Of a DNA stretch of 8,095 bases, positions 1 through 6,491 are shown piece by piece. The stretch is taken from positions 1-8,095 of the forward strand of contig JAKLQB010000018.1 in the NCBI GenBank assembly GCA_022013615.1, written 5' to 3'. The notes beneath the pieces were generated by a model. That model was given only the letters and a program-made list of their open reading frames with translations, was not told where the DNA came from and made no database searches. Position 1 is the stretch's first letter. Each line of letters opens with the position of its first letter. The DNA comes from Desulfobacterales bacterium. Lineage in GTDB: Bacteria; Desulfobacterota; DSM-4660; Desulfatiglandales; Desulfatiglandaceae. Both the position numbers and the translations under genes were made by a program.

Positions 1-41
1 AAGAGGCATAATCTTCACATATCTTTTGAAATCCCGGCACT

Positions 42-716
42 TCATGCGAGCTTCTGTAAAATGCTGCGAAGCCTGTCTCTGATAATCCTGATGTGCTTTT
101 CTGCTTTATCTCGGTTTTTGTAGCGTTTGTTCTCTGCCGGGGTTACGGCATGAGGGGTGTAACGGAGCTTTAGTTTGATGACAGCCATTTGATCATCCAA
201 AACAAACCTTCTATATATAAGGTTGAGCGGGTAAAACCTGAATTCCTTCTCTGAAATGGATGCCCCCCAGTCAATGATATAAGGCAACCCGTCTTTACCC
301 ATGAGGATATTGGTCGCCTTCTTCAAATCGCAATGGGCTATCCCCCTTCTGTGAAGATCGTTAACCAGGTCTTTTAATGCACCCAGAAACGTTTCAGGGA
401 TCTGCATTTCTCTCGTTACTTTTTTTAGATCTCTGCCCGGTATCTGTTCAATTGCCAGAGCGAGGCCATCAATGACCCTGTATATATTCGGTACCCCCCT
501 AAGGCCCTTCAGCTTTTTGTATGCCTTTCCCTCCCTCCATACGAGGAAACGCCCAACGGTATTTCGAAAGACAAATTTGTTGGTACTGTAGTCCTTGATA
601 ACGGCTCGCTGTCCACTCTCCTCCACAACCCAGATTGTTGGCCTTGTGGTTGAGGGCTTTCTCAAGACATGGGATTGTTTTTTAGGAAGATCAGAGAGTT
701 TGAGGGAATCAAACAT
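42..716 (-). CDS. Small protein-kinase-fold protein (lipopolysaccharide kinase / RIO-like)
   Basis: The 224-residue protein carries the core of a eukaryotic-like kinase fold. Visible elements are an ATP-anchoring lysine in AVIK (K41), a helix-C-type glutamate in REGKAYKKL (E62), the catalytic loop HCDLKKATN (D130, N136) and a DWG in place of DFG (D149). The domain ends soon after DWG without a long activation segment. That resembles the WaaP/Kdo-kinase and RIO/Bud32-like families, which phosphorylate lipopolysaccharide sugars or proteins; the substrate here cannot be read from sequence. The C-terminus is highly basic. No signal peptide or membrane segment is seen, so it should be cytoplasmic. 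It begins 14 bp after the stop of the DUF2333 gene and probably shares its transcript. No clear Shine-Dalgarno precedes the ATG, which suggests translational dependence on the upstream gene. The kinase fold is secure; the exact role is open. Confidence 0.8.
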   Translation of the reverse strand: MFDSLKLSDLPKKQSHVLRKPSTTRPTIWVVEESGQRAVIKDYSTNKFVFRNTVGRFLVWREGKAYKKLKGLRGVPNIYRVIDGLALAIEQIPGRDLKKVTREMQIPETFLGALKDLVNDLHRRGIAHCDLKKATNILMGKDGLPYIIDWGASISEKEFRFYPLNLIYRRFVLDDQMAVIKLKLRYTPHAVTPAENKRYKNRDKAEKHIRIIRDRLRSILQKLA

Positions 717-730
717 GAAAGCCGTACAGT

Positions 731-1687
731 TTAACCTTGCTTTAGGGATACAATCAGCGAATTTATTTTCTGCCTGGCATCATTGAAGACGCCTGAAAGG
801 TTCAGGGAGTGATTTGCAAATATACTTCCAGGGTCCCCGTTGAACACGATCAGGGGTTCAAAATAGCATCTCTTCAGGTTTTCAAGGATCTTATCAACGA
901 GCTTCAGAGAATTTTTGTCAGTCAAGACATCAAGAAAGTCAATTCGTATGGCCTTAAATGATTCATAGAGGGCATAAGCGATACCCTGCGCATAATAAAA
1001 GTTATCGTCAATGCGATACCAGGGGATATTGATATCAACCATTTTGGGGCCTTCAGAGCTGTCCTTGGCTTGTTCTTCGACTGCCAGGGACGAGTCAATA
1101 TCGTGCGGGGCGTTTATTAGTCTGGTGTTGGCACCACCCATGAGCGAGGCGTATTGCTCAAGGAGTTCCACTAAATTGTCGGCCCTCGGGTAGAAATAGG
1201 ATTTTCCCGCTAAAAGATTCTCGTAAAAAGTTTCAAGGCCACGGTTGGCCTCTTTCCATTTGCTTTCTGCAGAGGGAAACCACCACTTATAAGGGTCATT
1301 AGAAAGAGATGTAAATGCCTTTTCGGCGGCGGGATCCAGATTGTCCGTGGTTCTCATACGGGAGAGATTATCCCTCAGGACTCGAGTGTTGTAACGTATG
1401 ACTTCCAGTTCCCCGATCTGGAAATTGGGCATATTGTCCAGAAGGACAGTGGGCCAAAACAGGTCATTGGGTAACCAGTTTTTATGCATCTGCTCAATAA
1501 GGGCTTGATTGGTCCTGATGAAAGCCGCGCCTTTAACATTGCTATCCAATTCGATAAACGTGATCCGGGAAGGCTTCACGGAGTTAATGATCATGACTAC
1601 AACCACAAAAATAATGAGGGCGAGGAGTACGAGGGAGATAAAGAGCTTTCCAGGCCACCATCTTTTTTCTTTGGATTGTGATTTCAT
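731..1687 (-). CDS. DUF2333 family membrane-anchored protein
   Basis: The 318-residue product matches my memory of the DUF2333 family (conserved, function unknown) along most of its length. Family-like stretches include LLDNMPNFQIGELEVIRYN (about 83-101), the WWFPSAESKW block (about 135-144), FYPRADNLVELLEQY (about 165-179), IDDNFYYAQGIAYALYESFKA (about 226-246) and the C-terminal IFANHSLNLSGVFNDARQ. A basic N-terminus (KSQSKEKRW) is followed by a hydrophobic helix at about residues 14-35, so it should be a single-pass inner-membrane protein with its bulk in the periplasm. Length is normal for the family. AGGCGG (1694-1699 on the plus-strand scale) lies 6 bases before the ATG as ribosome binding site, and a good promoter sits at 1729-1758. 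It is the first gene of a probable operon with the kinase-like gene. The biochemical role is unknown. Confidence 0.88.
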   Translation of the reverse strand: MKSQSKEKRWWPGKLFISLVLLALIIFVVVVMIINSVKPSRITFIELDSNVKGAAFIRTNQALIEQMHKNWLPNDLFWPTVLLDNMPNFQIGELEVIRYNTRVLRDNLSRMRTTDNLDPAAEKAFTSLSNDPYKWWFPSAESKWKEANRGLETFYENLLAGKSYFYPRADNLVELLEQYASLMGGANTRLINAPHDIDSSLAVEEQAKDSSEGPKMVDINIPWYRIDDNFYYAQGIAYALYESFKAIRIDFLDVLTDKNSLKLVDKILENLKRCYFEPLIVFNGDPGSIFANHSLNLSGVFNDARQKINSLIVSLKQG

Positions 1688-1728
1688 TTTTTACCGCCTT
1701 TGAGACTAAGCTGAGATAATAACCGTTT

Positions 1729-1758
1729 ATTTTAAGAACAGTCAGGCCTAATTGTCAA
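1729..1758 (-). promoter_or_regulatory. Sigma70-type promoter for the DUF2333-kinase operon
   Basis: On the minus strand a perfect -35 TTGACA (1758-1753) is followed by an 18-bp spacer and the -10 TAAAAT (1734-1729), five of six consensus bases. Transcription would begin near 1722, about 35 bases before the DUF2333 start codon. Miniature element copy A lies 18 bp upstream of the -35 hexamer. Confidence 0.65.
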
Positions 1759-1776
1759 TACATAATACGTAATGTT

Positions 1777-1834
1777 CAGCAATTCTCATTATGACCCCGC
1801 GGTCCTGCCGGGAAAGCCATAATTAGAATTGCTG
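1777..1834. mobile_element. Miniature inverted-repeat element, copy A (58 bp)
   Basis: The left end CAGCAATTCTCATTATG (1777-1793) and right end CATAATTAGAATTGCTG (1818-1834) are inverted repeats with 16 of 17 bases matching. The nonamer ACGTAATGT occurs at 1767-1775 and again at 1835-1843, separated from the left end by a single T. That is a perfect 9-bp direct repeat, as expected of a target-site duplication. The 24-bp interior is GC-rich and non-coding. It carries no transposase and would depend on one elsewhere in the genome. The ends match copies B and C and the lone end at 2963. It sits between the DUF2333 promoter and the 3' end of the RACo-like pseudogene. Confidence 0.8.
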
Positions 1835-1859
1835 ACGTAATGTCAGTAATCCTTTTGGC

Positions 1860-2246
1860 TCATGATGCCCTCACTTTAACGGAAGGGAAAAGCGATCTGT
1901 CCGTATGGGGGATGAACTTTGCGGCACTAAAGGCGTTCATGAATTCCTGATTGACGTTCAGTTTAAGGTAGGTGGTCAGGATGGTGTACATGGCGGCTTT
2001 CGATCGCATTAGAGCGTCAATGTCCGGCTGGCTGAGGGTAAGGGCGTGACTCGTTTTGGAATCTTCAGGGGGTACAATGACAAGATGATTGATATCGTCA
2101 ATCTCCTTGAGGCGATCGCCGCATTTTCTTATGACGTACTTCCCTCTTTCATCAATCATTCCTGCCAGGAAAAGTTCCGCTATCAGGTCTATGAGGCCAG
2201 ATCCGCATATGCCAACCGCTGGATTGTTGCATAGCCCATAAGTATT
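1860..2246 (-). pseudogene. Remnant of a RACo-like corrinoid activation protein (ASKHA/DUF4445 C-terminal region)
   Basis: The frame contains GICGSGLIDLIAELFLAGMID, then QPDIDALMRSKAAMYTIL, then LNVNQEFMNAFSAAKFIPHTD and LFPSV. These are pieces of the ASKHA-type C-terminal region of reductive activators of corrinoid proteins (RACo, RamA-like), which re-reduce inactive cobalamin during methyl transfer. The N-terminal ferredoxin domain and most of the ASKHA fold are absent. Within the remnant, family members carry about 100 residues between the SKAA helix and the final LNVNQEF-FIPHTD segment, including an AGGFG-type nucleotide-binding motif. Here the two are joined directly near residues TILTTYLKL (about nt 1965-1985). 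The frame stays open by chance to 2450, but upstream of about 2246 it reads through repeat DNA. I call it a decayed fragment with an internal deletion. Copy A of the miniature element lies 25 bp beyond its stop. Confidence 0.72.
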
Positions 2247-2308
2247 TGTCATATCATAACAAAACGGAGGTGGTTTTGGTGTTAAGGTGGAAAGGGAAGA
2301 GATATTTA

Positions 2309-2449
2309 GTGTCTGAACGAAAACCCTGTTCAGGCACGATTTTGGATTTTGGATTGCGGATTTTGGGTTCACAAAAAAAAACAATTTCATTGGGTTTGAA
2401 ATTTTCGAGTAAAACTGGAAAACCATATTTCGAGGTCTTCGTTCAGGCA
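2309..2449. repeat. Intergenic repeat patch: GTTCAGGCA hairpin plus heptamer tract
   Basis: GTGTCTGAAC (2309-2318) and GTTCAGGCAC (2328-2337) form a 10-bp near-perfect hairpin. A further GTTCAGGCA (2441-2449), preceded by TTC, is inverted relative to the first arm, so the patch is bounded by inverted copies. Between them, 2339-2366 is four 7-bp units: ATTTTGG, ATTTTGG, ATTGCGG, ATTTTGG. No protein function is supported; the open frame across it is an accident of the heptamer period. Confidence 0.55.
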
Positions 2450-2491
2450 TTATTTAAGAGAAAGTGCAGAACCCGGGAATGGAATTATACG

Positions 2492-2523
2492 AAAAAAAGG
2501 GCTTAGATTATCATCTAAGCCCC
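2492..2523 (-). terminator. Rho-independent terminator of the tRNA-fMet gene
   Basis: On the minus strand a perfect 10-bp stem, GGGCTTAGAT paired with ATCTAAGCCC (2522-2513 and 2508-2499), encloses a 4-base loop. A run of seven T (2498-2492) follows directly. It begins 11 bases after the tRNA CCA end, as expected for termination of this short transcript. Confidence 0.9.
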
Positions 2524-2533
2524 TTAATATCGA

Positions 2534-2610
<77 letters not shown>

Positions 2611-2621
2611 AAACTTTTAAT

Positions 2622-2650
2622 AAGATAGCAACTGATAATTGATTTGTCAA
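2622..2650 (-). promoter_or_regulatory. Strong sigma70-type promoter for tRNA-fMet
   Basis: On the minus strand a perfect TTGACA (2650-2645) is followed by exactly 17 bp and TATCTT (2627-2622). TGC just before the -10 gives an extended -10 motif. The predicted start, near 2615, leaves a leader of about five bases before the mature tRNA. Miniature element copy B begins 17 bp upstream of the -35. Confidence 0.75.
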
Positions 2651-2667
2651 TTGGAAATTACCATGGC

Positions 2668-2954
2668 CAGCAATTCTCATTATGGCTTCCACCCGGCAGG
2701 CCCGTGGGATCTCTTTTTAAAGACCGCAACAAAAATTCTTCTGAGGTAGTCGAACGCCCCCGTGGCCCTGAATATGGGTTCAGTGCAGGCACACAAGGCT
2801 ACCGTTTGAGCTGCGACTGTCTTATGGGGCTGTGCTGAGATAGAATTTCAAAACTAACCTGCCGTTCAATGGAATGAGGCGGGATTGCGGCCTTTAAAAA
2901 GAGACCCCACGGCCCTGCATTAGCAACGTCAAAAGGTCATAATTAAAACTGCTG
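2668..2954. mobile_element. Miniature inverted-repeat element, copy B (287 bp)
   Basis: The left end CAGCAATTCTCATTATG (2668-2684) matches the inverse of the right end (2938-2954) at 14 of 17 bases. Long subterminal arms follow: TCTCTTTTTAAAGACCGCAA on the left (about 2710-2729) answers TTGCGGCCTTTAAAAAGAGA on the right (about 2885-2904). Both arms also carry a GGCAGGCC/GCAGGGCC-like block. The flanks TACCATGGC (2659-2667) and TCCCATGGC (2955-2963) agree at 8 of 9 bases, a 9-bp target duplication with one change. The roughly 150-bp core shows no credible coding frame; a short CTGAA/TTCAG hairpin (2768-2783) is the only local structure I see. With the lone end and a short hairpin it fills the gene-free stretch between tRNA-fMet and the histidine kinase. 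Confidence 0.8.
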
Positions 2955-2962
2955 TCCCATGG

Positions 2963-2979
2963 CAGCAATTCTAATTTTG
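2963..2979 (+). repeat. Lone terminal repeat of the miniature-element family
   Basis: CAGCAATTCTAATTTTG repeats the left-end sequence of copies A-C with two differences from copy B's left end. It directly follows copy B's right end and overlaps its duplicated flank by one base. No matching right end follows downstream, so it is either a truncated older copy or a remnant of a nested insertion. Confidence 0.6.
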
Positions 2980-3023
2980 GCCCTCAATAGTCGTAGGGTA
3001 GGTTGAGCCCCTTTTGAGGTGGT

Positions 3024-3050
3024 GTTGTGCTGGGGCGGAAAACGCACAAC
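3024..3050. repeat. Short hairpin downstream of the histidine kinase
   Basis: GTTGTGC (3024-3030) and GCACAAC (3044-3050) form a perfect 7-bp stem with a 13-base loop, 22 bp past the histidine kinase stop. On the minus strand no T-run follows, so it is not a standard intrinsic terminator. The neighbouring GTAGGGTAGGTTGAGC (2994-3009) resembles a GTAGGGT repeat also present at 5249. Confidence 0.35.
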
Positions 3051-3071
3051 GGTGAATGGTTTTGTCGAATT

Positions 3072-4601
3072 CTATCCGGCGGGGAGTCTGATGACAAAGG
3101 TCGTTCCTTCTCCAGGCATGCTTACAGCCCATATATCACCCTTGTGTGCGGCAACAATCTTGTAGGATATTGATAGACCAAGGCCGGACCCCCTTTCCCG
3201 GGTCGTGTAAAACGGTTCGAAGATGCGAAGCAGGTCTTCGTCACTGATACCGATACCTTCGTCAGTTATGCGAATTTCTACACCATTATGCCATTCCTGA
3301 GTGTTAATGGTGATTGTTCCACCATCTTCCATGGCTTCGATCCCATTGGCGATTATGTTCATGAAGACCTGTTTCAATTTATCAGGATCACAAATAACTT
3401 CCTTTAGATTTGGGTGCAAGTCTGCTGTAAGCTCATGCTTCTCGGAAGAATAAATTTCACCCATGATTTTCAAGGCATCCCGGATTACCGAATTGATGTC
3501 TGCCAGTCTCTTGACAAGCTTGTACTCTTTGGTAAAATCACCAATATTGGCAACAAGTTTTTCAAGCCGGCTTACCTCGTCAAGAATCATATCCAACTTT
3601 CGTATCGCCTTGTAGTCTGTCAGGCTCTCTCTTATCTGGTTAGAAAAACCGCCAATAATCATGAGCGGATTTCTGATTTCGTGAGCCACGTGAGCCACAG
3701 TCTGGCCTACTGCAGCGAGACGCTCTGATTGCAAGAGCTTTCTTTCCAATTGTTTTTGCATGGAGACATCCCTGATGATGGCCGTGAATGTGATTCCATC
3801 TTTCATTTGATGATGGGACAGTCCAAGTTCTATTGGAAATTCTTCACCGTTTTTTCTCAGGGCTGTAAGTGACAGGGTCCCTCCAATGGCCTTCGGCGTT
3901 CTTGTGTCTAAAAATCTTTTCACAAATCTGTGGTGGTCACCGTATTGGGGGGGAATCAGTATATTAAGGTCTTTGCCTAACACCTCGACCATGGAATATC
4001 CGAATATTTGTTGGGCCGCATTGTTAAAAAGAACGATTTTCTGCCCTTCATCAATGCTTAGAATCGCATCGGTTGCTGTGTCAAGTATAGCCTTAAACTT
4101 TTTCTCAGAGGCCTTAAGTTTTCTGATCAGATTTTGATACTCTGTGACATCCCAGGTTATTTCCAAGAAGCATGCAGGTGCCTTTCCTTCCGGAGACAAG
4201 GGGTACATGATGTGGATCAGTTCTTCTAACTCGCCTCCTTTAGACTCACGATAATGGGTAACCTCCACCCTCTGGCCTGTTTTTTTCGCCTTTTCAAGAG
4301 GACATATTTGTCTCCCGAAATCACAGGGGACATCCGATTGGTATGCGATTTTATGGCATTTTTTTCCAAGCACATCTTCTTTTTTTAAACCATGGCGCTC
4401 GAGAAAAACCTTGTTCACATCCTGGATCAGGAAATTTTGATTGATGACCAGAATCTCTTCGCTGATTCCGTCAAAAAGGGTCTCCAGAAAGAGATTGCTC
4501 GCTTTCAGTTTCACTATTTCCTGCTCGCCTTGAGCCAGACTGTCTTTTAGCCGGTCAATCTCTTGCATGAGATCCTTTAATCTTTCCGTCACCATGATCA
4601 T
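3072..4601 (-). CDS. Soluble PAS-PAS sensor histidine kinase
   Basis: The 509-residue product has an N-terminal coiled-coil-like segment (about 5-40) and then a first PAS domain (about 41-155) with CHKIAYQSDVPCDFGRQICP, a three-cysteine pattern. A second PAS domain follows (about 165-280; VEVLGKDLNILIPPQYGDHH and NGEEFPIELGLS). The kinase core has the H-box VAHEIRNPL (phospho-acceptor His about 307), an N-box NIIANGIEAM, a G1 box DEGIGI, an F-box FEPFYTT and a G2 box GSGLGLS. No membrane helix or receiver domain is seen, so it should autophosphorylate in the cytoplasm and signal to an unlinked regulator. The start at 4601 gives an ATGA overlap with the upstream gene. ATG at 4595, six bases after a poly-G, is an alternative. 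The frame also opens to a TTG at 4619, which I disfavour. It is probably co-transcribed and coupled with the upstream gene. Confidence 0.9.
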   Translation of the reverse strand: MIMVTERLKDLMQEIDRLKDSLAQGEQEIVKLKASNLFLETLFDGISEEILVINQNFLIQDVNKVFLERHGLKKEDVLGKKCHKIAYQSDVPCDFGRQICPLEKAKKTGQRVEVTHYRESKGGELEELIHIMYPLSPEGKAPACFLEITWDVTEYQNLIRKLKASEKKFKAILDTATDAILSIDEGQKIVLFNNAAQQIFGYSMVEVLGKDLNILIPPQYGDHHRFVKRFLDTRTPKAIGGTLSLTALRKNGEEFPIELGLSHHQMKDGITFTAIIRDVSMQKQLERKLLQSERLAAVGQTVAHVAHEIRNPLMIIGGFSNQIRESLTDYKAIRKLDMILDEVSRLEKLVANIGDFTKEYKLVKRLADINSVIRDALKIMGEIYSSEKHELTADLHPNLKEVICDPDKLKQVFMNIIANGIEAMEDGGTITINTQEWHNGVEIRITDEGIGISDEDLLRIFEPFYTTRERGSGLGLSISYKIVAAHKGDIWAVSMPGEGTTFVIRLPAG

Positions 4602-5194
4602 CCCCCCCCCCCTGGACAATAAAAGACATATTCCAGGGAAAAAATATCAAACATTTCATCTGTTCCTGTCCTTATTGCCCGGTAGAGCTCTTTCATTGTG
4701 CAGGCACTTGTCAGTGAAGACCGGTATTCGAATTCATTGTAAAACTGAGATTCAACGGGAAGTAAAACCTGGTCGAGAGGCCCGTACCAGTGGATATTGA
4801 GCTCTTTTTTCATTGCGAAAACCTTATTGTACATTGCCTTTAGGAGGTCTGTCCTCAAAACTGAATTGACCTGGTTAATCAAACAGTCCATGAGTCCAGT
4901 GAGGTAATAGATTTCCCTCATTCTATACTCGTTGTCCCGGGAGGCATACATGGCACGTATTGTATAGGATATGCCTCCCTTTAAGGAAAAGTGTGAGGGG
5001 ATGTGCCACACGCCCTCCCCCCCTTTTTTGCGGATCTCGTCACGATGGCATTCCAGCCTGGCAGACTGAGATCTTAACATTTGGATAAAATGGCGGCATT
5101 CCCAGTCTGCCCTCCGGAACTCCCATGGGCTTAAACAAATCAGGTTATCCGGCGGCTTTTGGAATTTCTCCTGCAGGTGTATGATCTTCCCCAT
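4598..5194 (-). CDS. Hypothetical protein coupled to the histidine kinase
   Basis: I do not recognise this protein of 198 residues. It is rich in charged and aromatic residues, notably SPWEFRRADWECRHF near the N-terminus, HIPSHFSLKGGISYTIRAMYASRDNEYRMREIYYLTGLMDC in the middle (broken by no gaps) and HWYGPLDQVLLPVESQFYNEFEYRSSL later. No signal peptide, membrane helix or enzymatic motif is visible, so it should be cytoplasmic. The last four codons before the stop are glycines from an 11-G run, and its TGA overlaps the kinase ATG (ATGA). Tight coupling suggests it is a partner or input module of the kinase, and one added G would fuse the two. I chose ATG at 5194; a TTG at 5200 would add two residues. 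Neither has a convincing Shine-Dalgarno. An inverted-repeat element lies just upstream. Confidence 0.72.
   Translation of the reverse strand: MGKIIHLQEKFQKPPDNLICLSPWEFRRADWECRHFIQMLRSQSARLECHRDEIRKKGGEGVWHIPSHFSLKGGISYTIRAMYASRDNEYRMREIYYLTGLMDCLINQVNSVLRTDLLKAMYNKVFAMKKELNIHWYGPLDQVLLPVESQFYNEFEYRSSLTSACTMKELYRAIRTGTDEMFDIFSLEYVFYCPGGGG
4602..4612 (-). repeat. G11 homopolymer at the gene overlap
   Basis: Eleven consecutive C on the plus strand (G on the coding strand) end immediately before the kinase ATG and encode the C-terminal glycines of the upstream protein. With 11 G the upstream frame stops at TGA inside the kinase start. With 12 G, or 9 G, it reads through into the kinase frame. 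The tract could act in ribosome binding, slippage or phase variation, or mark a length error in the assembly. Confidence 0.85.
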
Positions 5195-5207
5195 CGTCAA
5201 TTTTTGT

Positions 5208-5361
5208 GGCCCATCGCGGATTAGTGTGAAAGCCTTTGTTCACATCATGTAGGGTGGCATTTTATATGCCACCGCAACCTCGGTCGGGTATAAAACCCGA
5301 CCCTACAATGTTTTTGTGCTATGTTCCCGACCTGGTTTCCACACTAATCCGCAATAGCGCC
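5208..5361. repeat. Inverted-repeat element with nested hairpins (about 154 bp)
   Basis: The left end, containing GCGGATTAGTGTGAAA (5216-5231), and the right end, containing TTTCCACACTAATCCGC (5336-5352), are inverted repeats differing by one inserted base. Weaker matching extends outward to GGC (5208) and GCC (5361). Inside are GGTGGCAT/ATGCCACC (5253-5273) and GGTCGGGT/ACCCGACC (5282-5302), enclosed by GTAGGGT (5249-5255) and ACCCTAC (5300-5306). It looks like a non-coding miniature element unrelated to copies A-C. A target duplication is not clear. It occupies the upstream region of the hypothetical-kinase pair. Confidence 0.65.
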
Positions 5362-5483
5362 TCAATGTTGATGTTAGTGCCACAATTATTATTCCATCCC
5401 TAAGCACTTTGCATGGCAGGCGGGTATTCGACATTTTAGATACAACTGATTGTGGTTTTTACGGAAAATTCGGTGCATTAATC

Positions 5484-5518
5484 AATCGCCAATCGAAAAT
5501 AGTCAATAGTCAATTTTT
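5484..5518. repeat. Heptamer-period tract, five units
   Basis: The tract divides exactly into AATCGCC, AATCGAA, AATAGTC, AATAGTC and AATTTTT, each seven bases and each starting AAT. It lies in the otherwise featureless 5362-5588 stretch beyond the xerD stop. No gene, clear terminator or promoter is visible in that stretch. Confidence 0.5.
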
Positions 5519-5588
5519 ATCAGCGGACAAATACCGTTAAATTGCACATTTTTGCCGATAGACCCGCAGTACTCACCCAACCTACCAG

Positions 5589-6470
5589 TCACGGTCTCGG
5601 GTGACATTTTTCGTGGACTTCCTTCAACCGTTCTCTTGTGACGTGAGTGTATATTTGGGTAGTGGCGATATCTGCATGGCCCAGCATGACCTGTACTGAT
5701 CTCAAATCGGCACCAGCTTCCAGAAGATGGCTTGCAAAGGAATGCCGAATACCGTGCGGGGTGATCTTCTTGTTGATAGCCGCTTCTTTGCCGTATTTCT
5801 TTATAATTTTCCAGAAGCCCTGTCGCGTCAAAGGATACCCCCTGGAATTCAGAAATAAGTATGCCGAATTTGTGCGTTTTGCCAGTTGAAGGCGCCCGTT
5901 TGCAAGGTATTCTTTAACAGCCCTAATGGCTTTTTCTCCTATGGGAACGGCTCTTTCTTTTGAACCCTTGCCCAAGGTTCTTACGTAACCCGCCTCCAGA
6001 TTAACGCCTAACACTTTTAATCCCACCAGTTCTGAAACCCTTAGCCCTGTGGCATATAGGATTTCCAACATGGCCCGATCCCGCTGACCCATGGCGTTGG
6101 ACGAATCAGGCTGGGATATGAGCCGTTCCACTTCCCCCTGGTTTAAGATCTTCGGGAGCCGCCTTGCAAGCCGCGGGGTTTCCAGGAGCCTTGCCGGGCT
6201 ACTCTTGATTTTTCCTTCGGCCGCAAGAAACCGGAAAAACGTCTTTATAGTGGATATGTTCCTGGCCACACTTCTGGCAGAGAGACCTTTTCCTATCAAG
6301 CTCACATACTCCATGATTTGATTCTGGGATGTTATAAGAGGGGAGAGGGCTCGTGCTTCCAGGAATTGAAAAAAGCGGTTTAAATCCCTGCTGTAGCTTT
6401 GAATGGTGTTATCTGCAAGGCCCCTTTCGACTCTGAGATAGTTGATAAATTGATCTGCAAGGTTGTCCAT
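5589..6470 (-). CDS. xerD: Site-specific tyrosine recombinase XerD
   Basis: The 293-residue product has the usual XerD length and layout. A SAM-like core-binding domain (about 1-85, FINYLRVERGLADNTIQSYS) precedes a catalytic domain. The catalytic set is complete: R144 (ATGLRVSEL), K168 (GKGSKER), H239 and R242 (HGIRHSFASHLL), H265 (LGHADIATT) and nucleophile Y274 (IYTHV). With XerC, XerD resolves chromosome dimers at the dif site near the terminus under FtsK control. The tidy N-terminus, normal length and housekeeping-like neighbour argue against a phage or integron integrase. Its ATG lies 21 bp after the M24 peptidase stop, so both probably share a transcript. The Shine-Dalgarno is weak (GGGGA, 11 bases upstream). 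XerC paralogues are similar, but the XerD-like N-terminus favours this call. Confidence 0.9.
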   Translation of the reverse strand: MDNLADQFINYLRVERGLADNTIQSYSRDLNRFFQFLEARALSPLITSQNQIMEYVSLIGKGLSARSVARNISTIKTFFRFLAAEGKIKSSPARLLETPRLARRLPKILNQGEVERLISQPDSSNAMGQRDRAMLEILYATGLRVSELVGLKVLGVNLEAGYVRTLGKGSKERAVPIGEKAIRAVKEYLANGRLQLAKRTNSAYLFLNSRGYPLTRQGFWKIIKKYGKEAAINKKITPHGIRHSFASHLLEAGADLRSVQVMLGHADIATTQIYTHVTRERLKEVHEKCHPRP

Positions 6471-6491
6471 GAAAAAACGAATCCCCGCTCA

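Noticed and set aside
2247..2450. N-terminal part of the open frame running into the RACo-like remnant
   Set aside because: It translates heptamer and hairpin repeat DNA, and the protein similarity begins only near 2246.
2644..2838. A 64-codon plus-strand frame inside copy B
   Set aside because: It spans the element end and arm sequences, has no ribosome site and no recognisable protein motif.
3024..3050. Intrinsic terminator for the histidine kinase
   Set aside because: The 7-bp stem is not followed by a T-run on the minus strand.
3414..3728. A 104-codon plus-strand frame
   Set aside because: It is antisense to the histidine kinase core, with no supporting motif or ribosome site.
4602..4619. 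TTG start of the histidine kinase at 4619
   Set aside because: It would lie inside the upstream gene and read through the poly-G as glycines. The ATGA overlap at 4601 is the more usual coupled start.
5589..6470. Integrase of a mobile island
   Set aside because: Length, domain layout and the M24 peptidase neighbour fit chromosomal XerD. No attachment-site duplication or cargo is visible.
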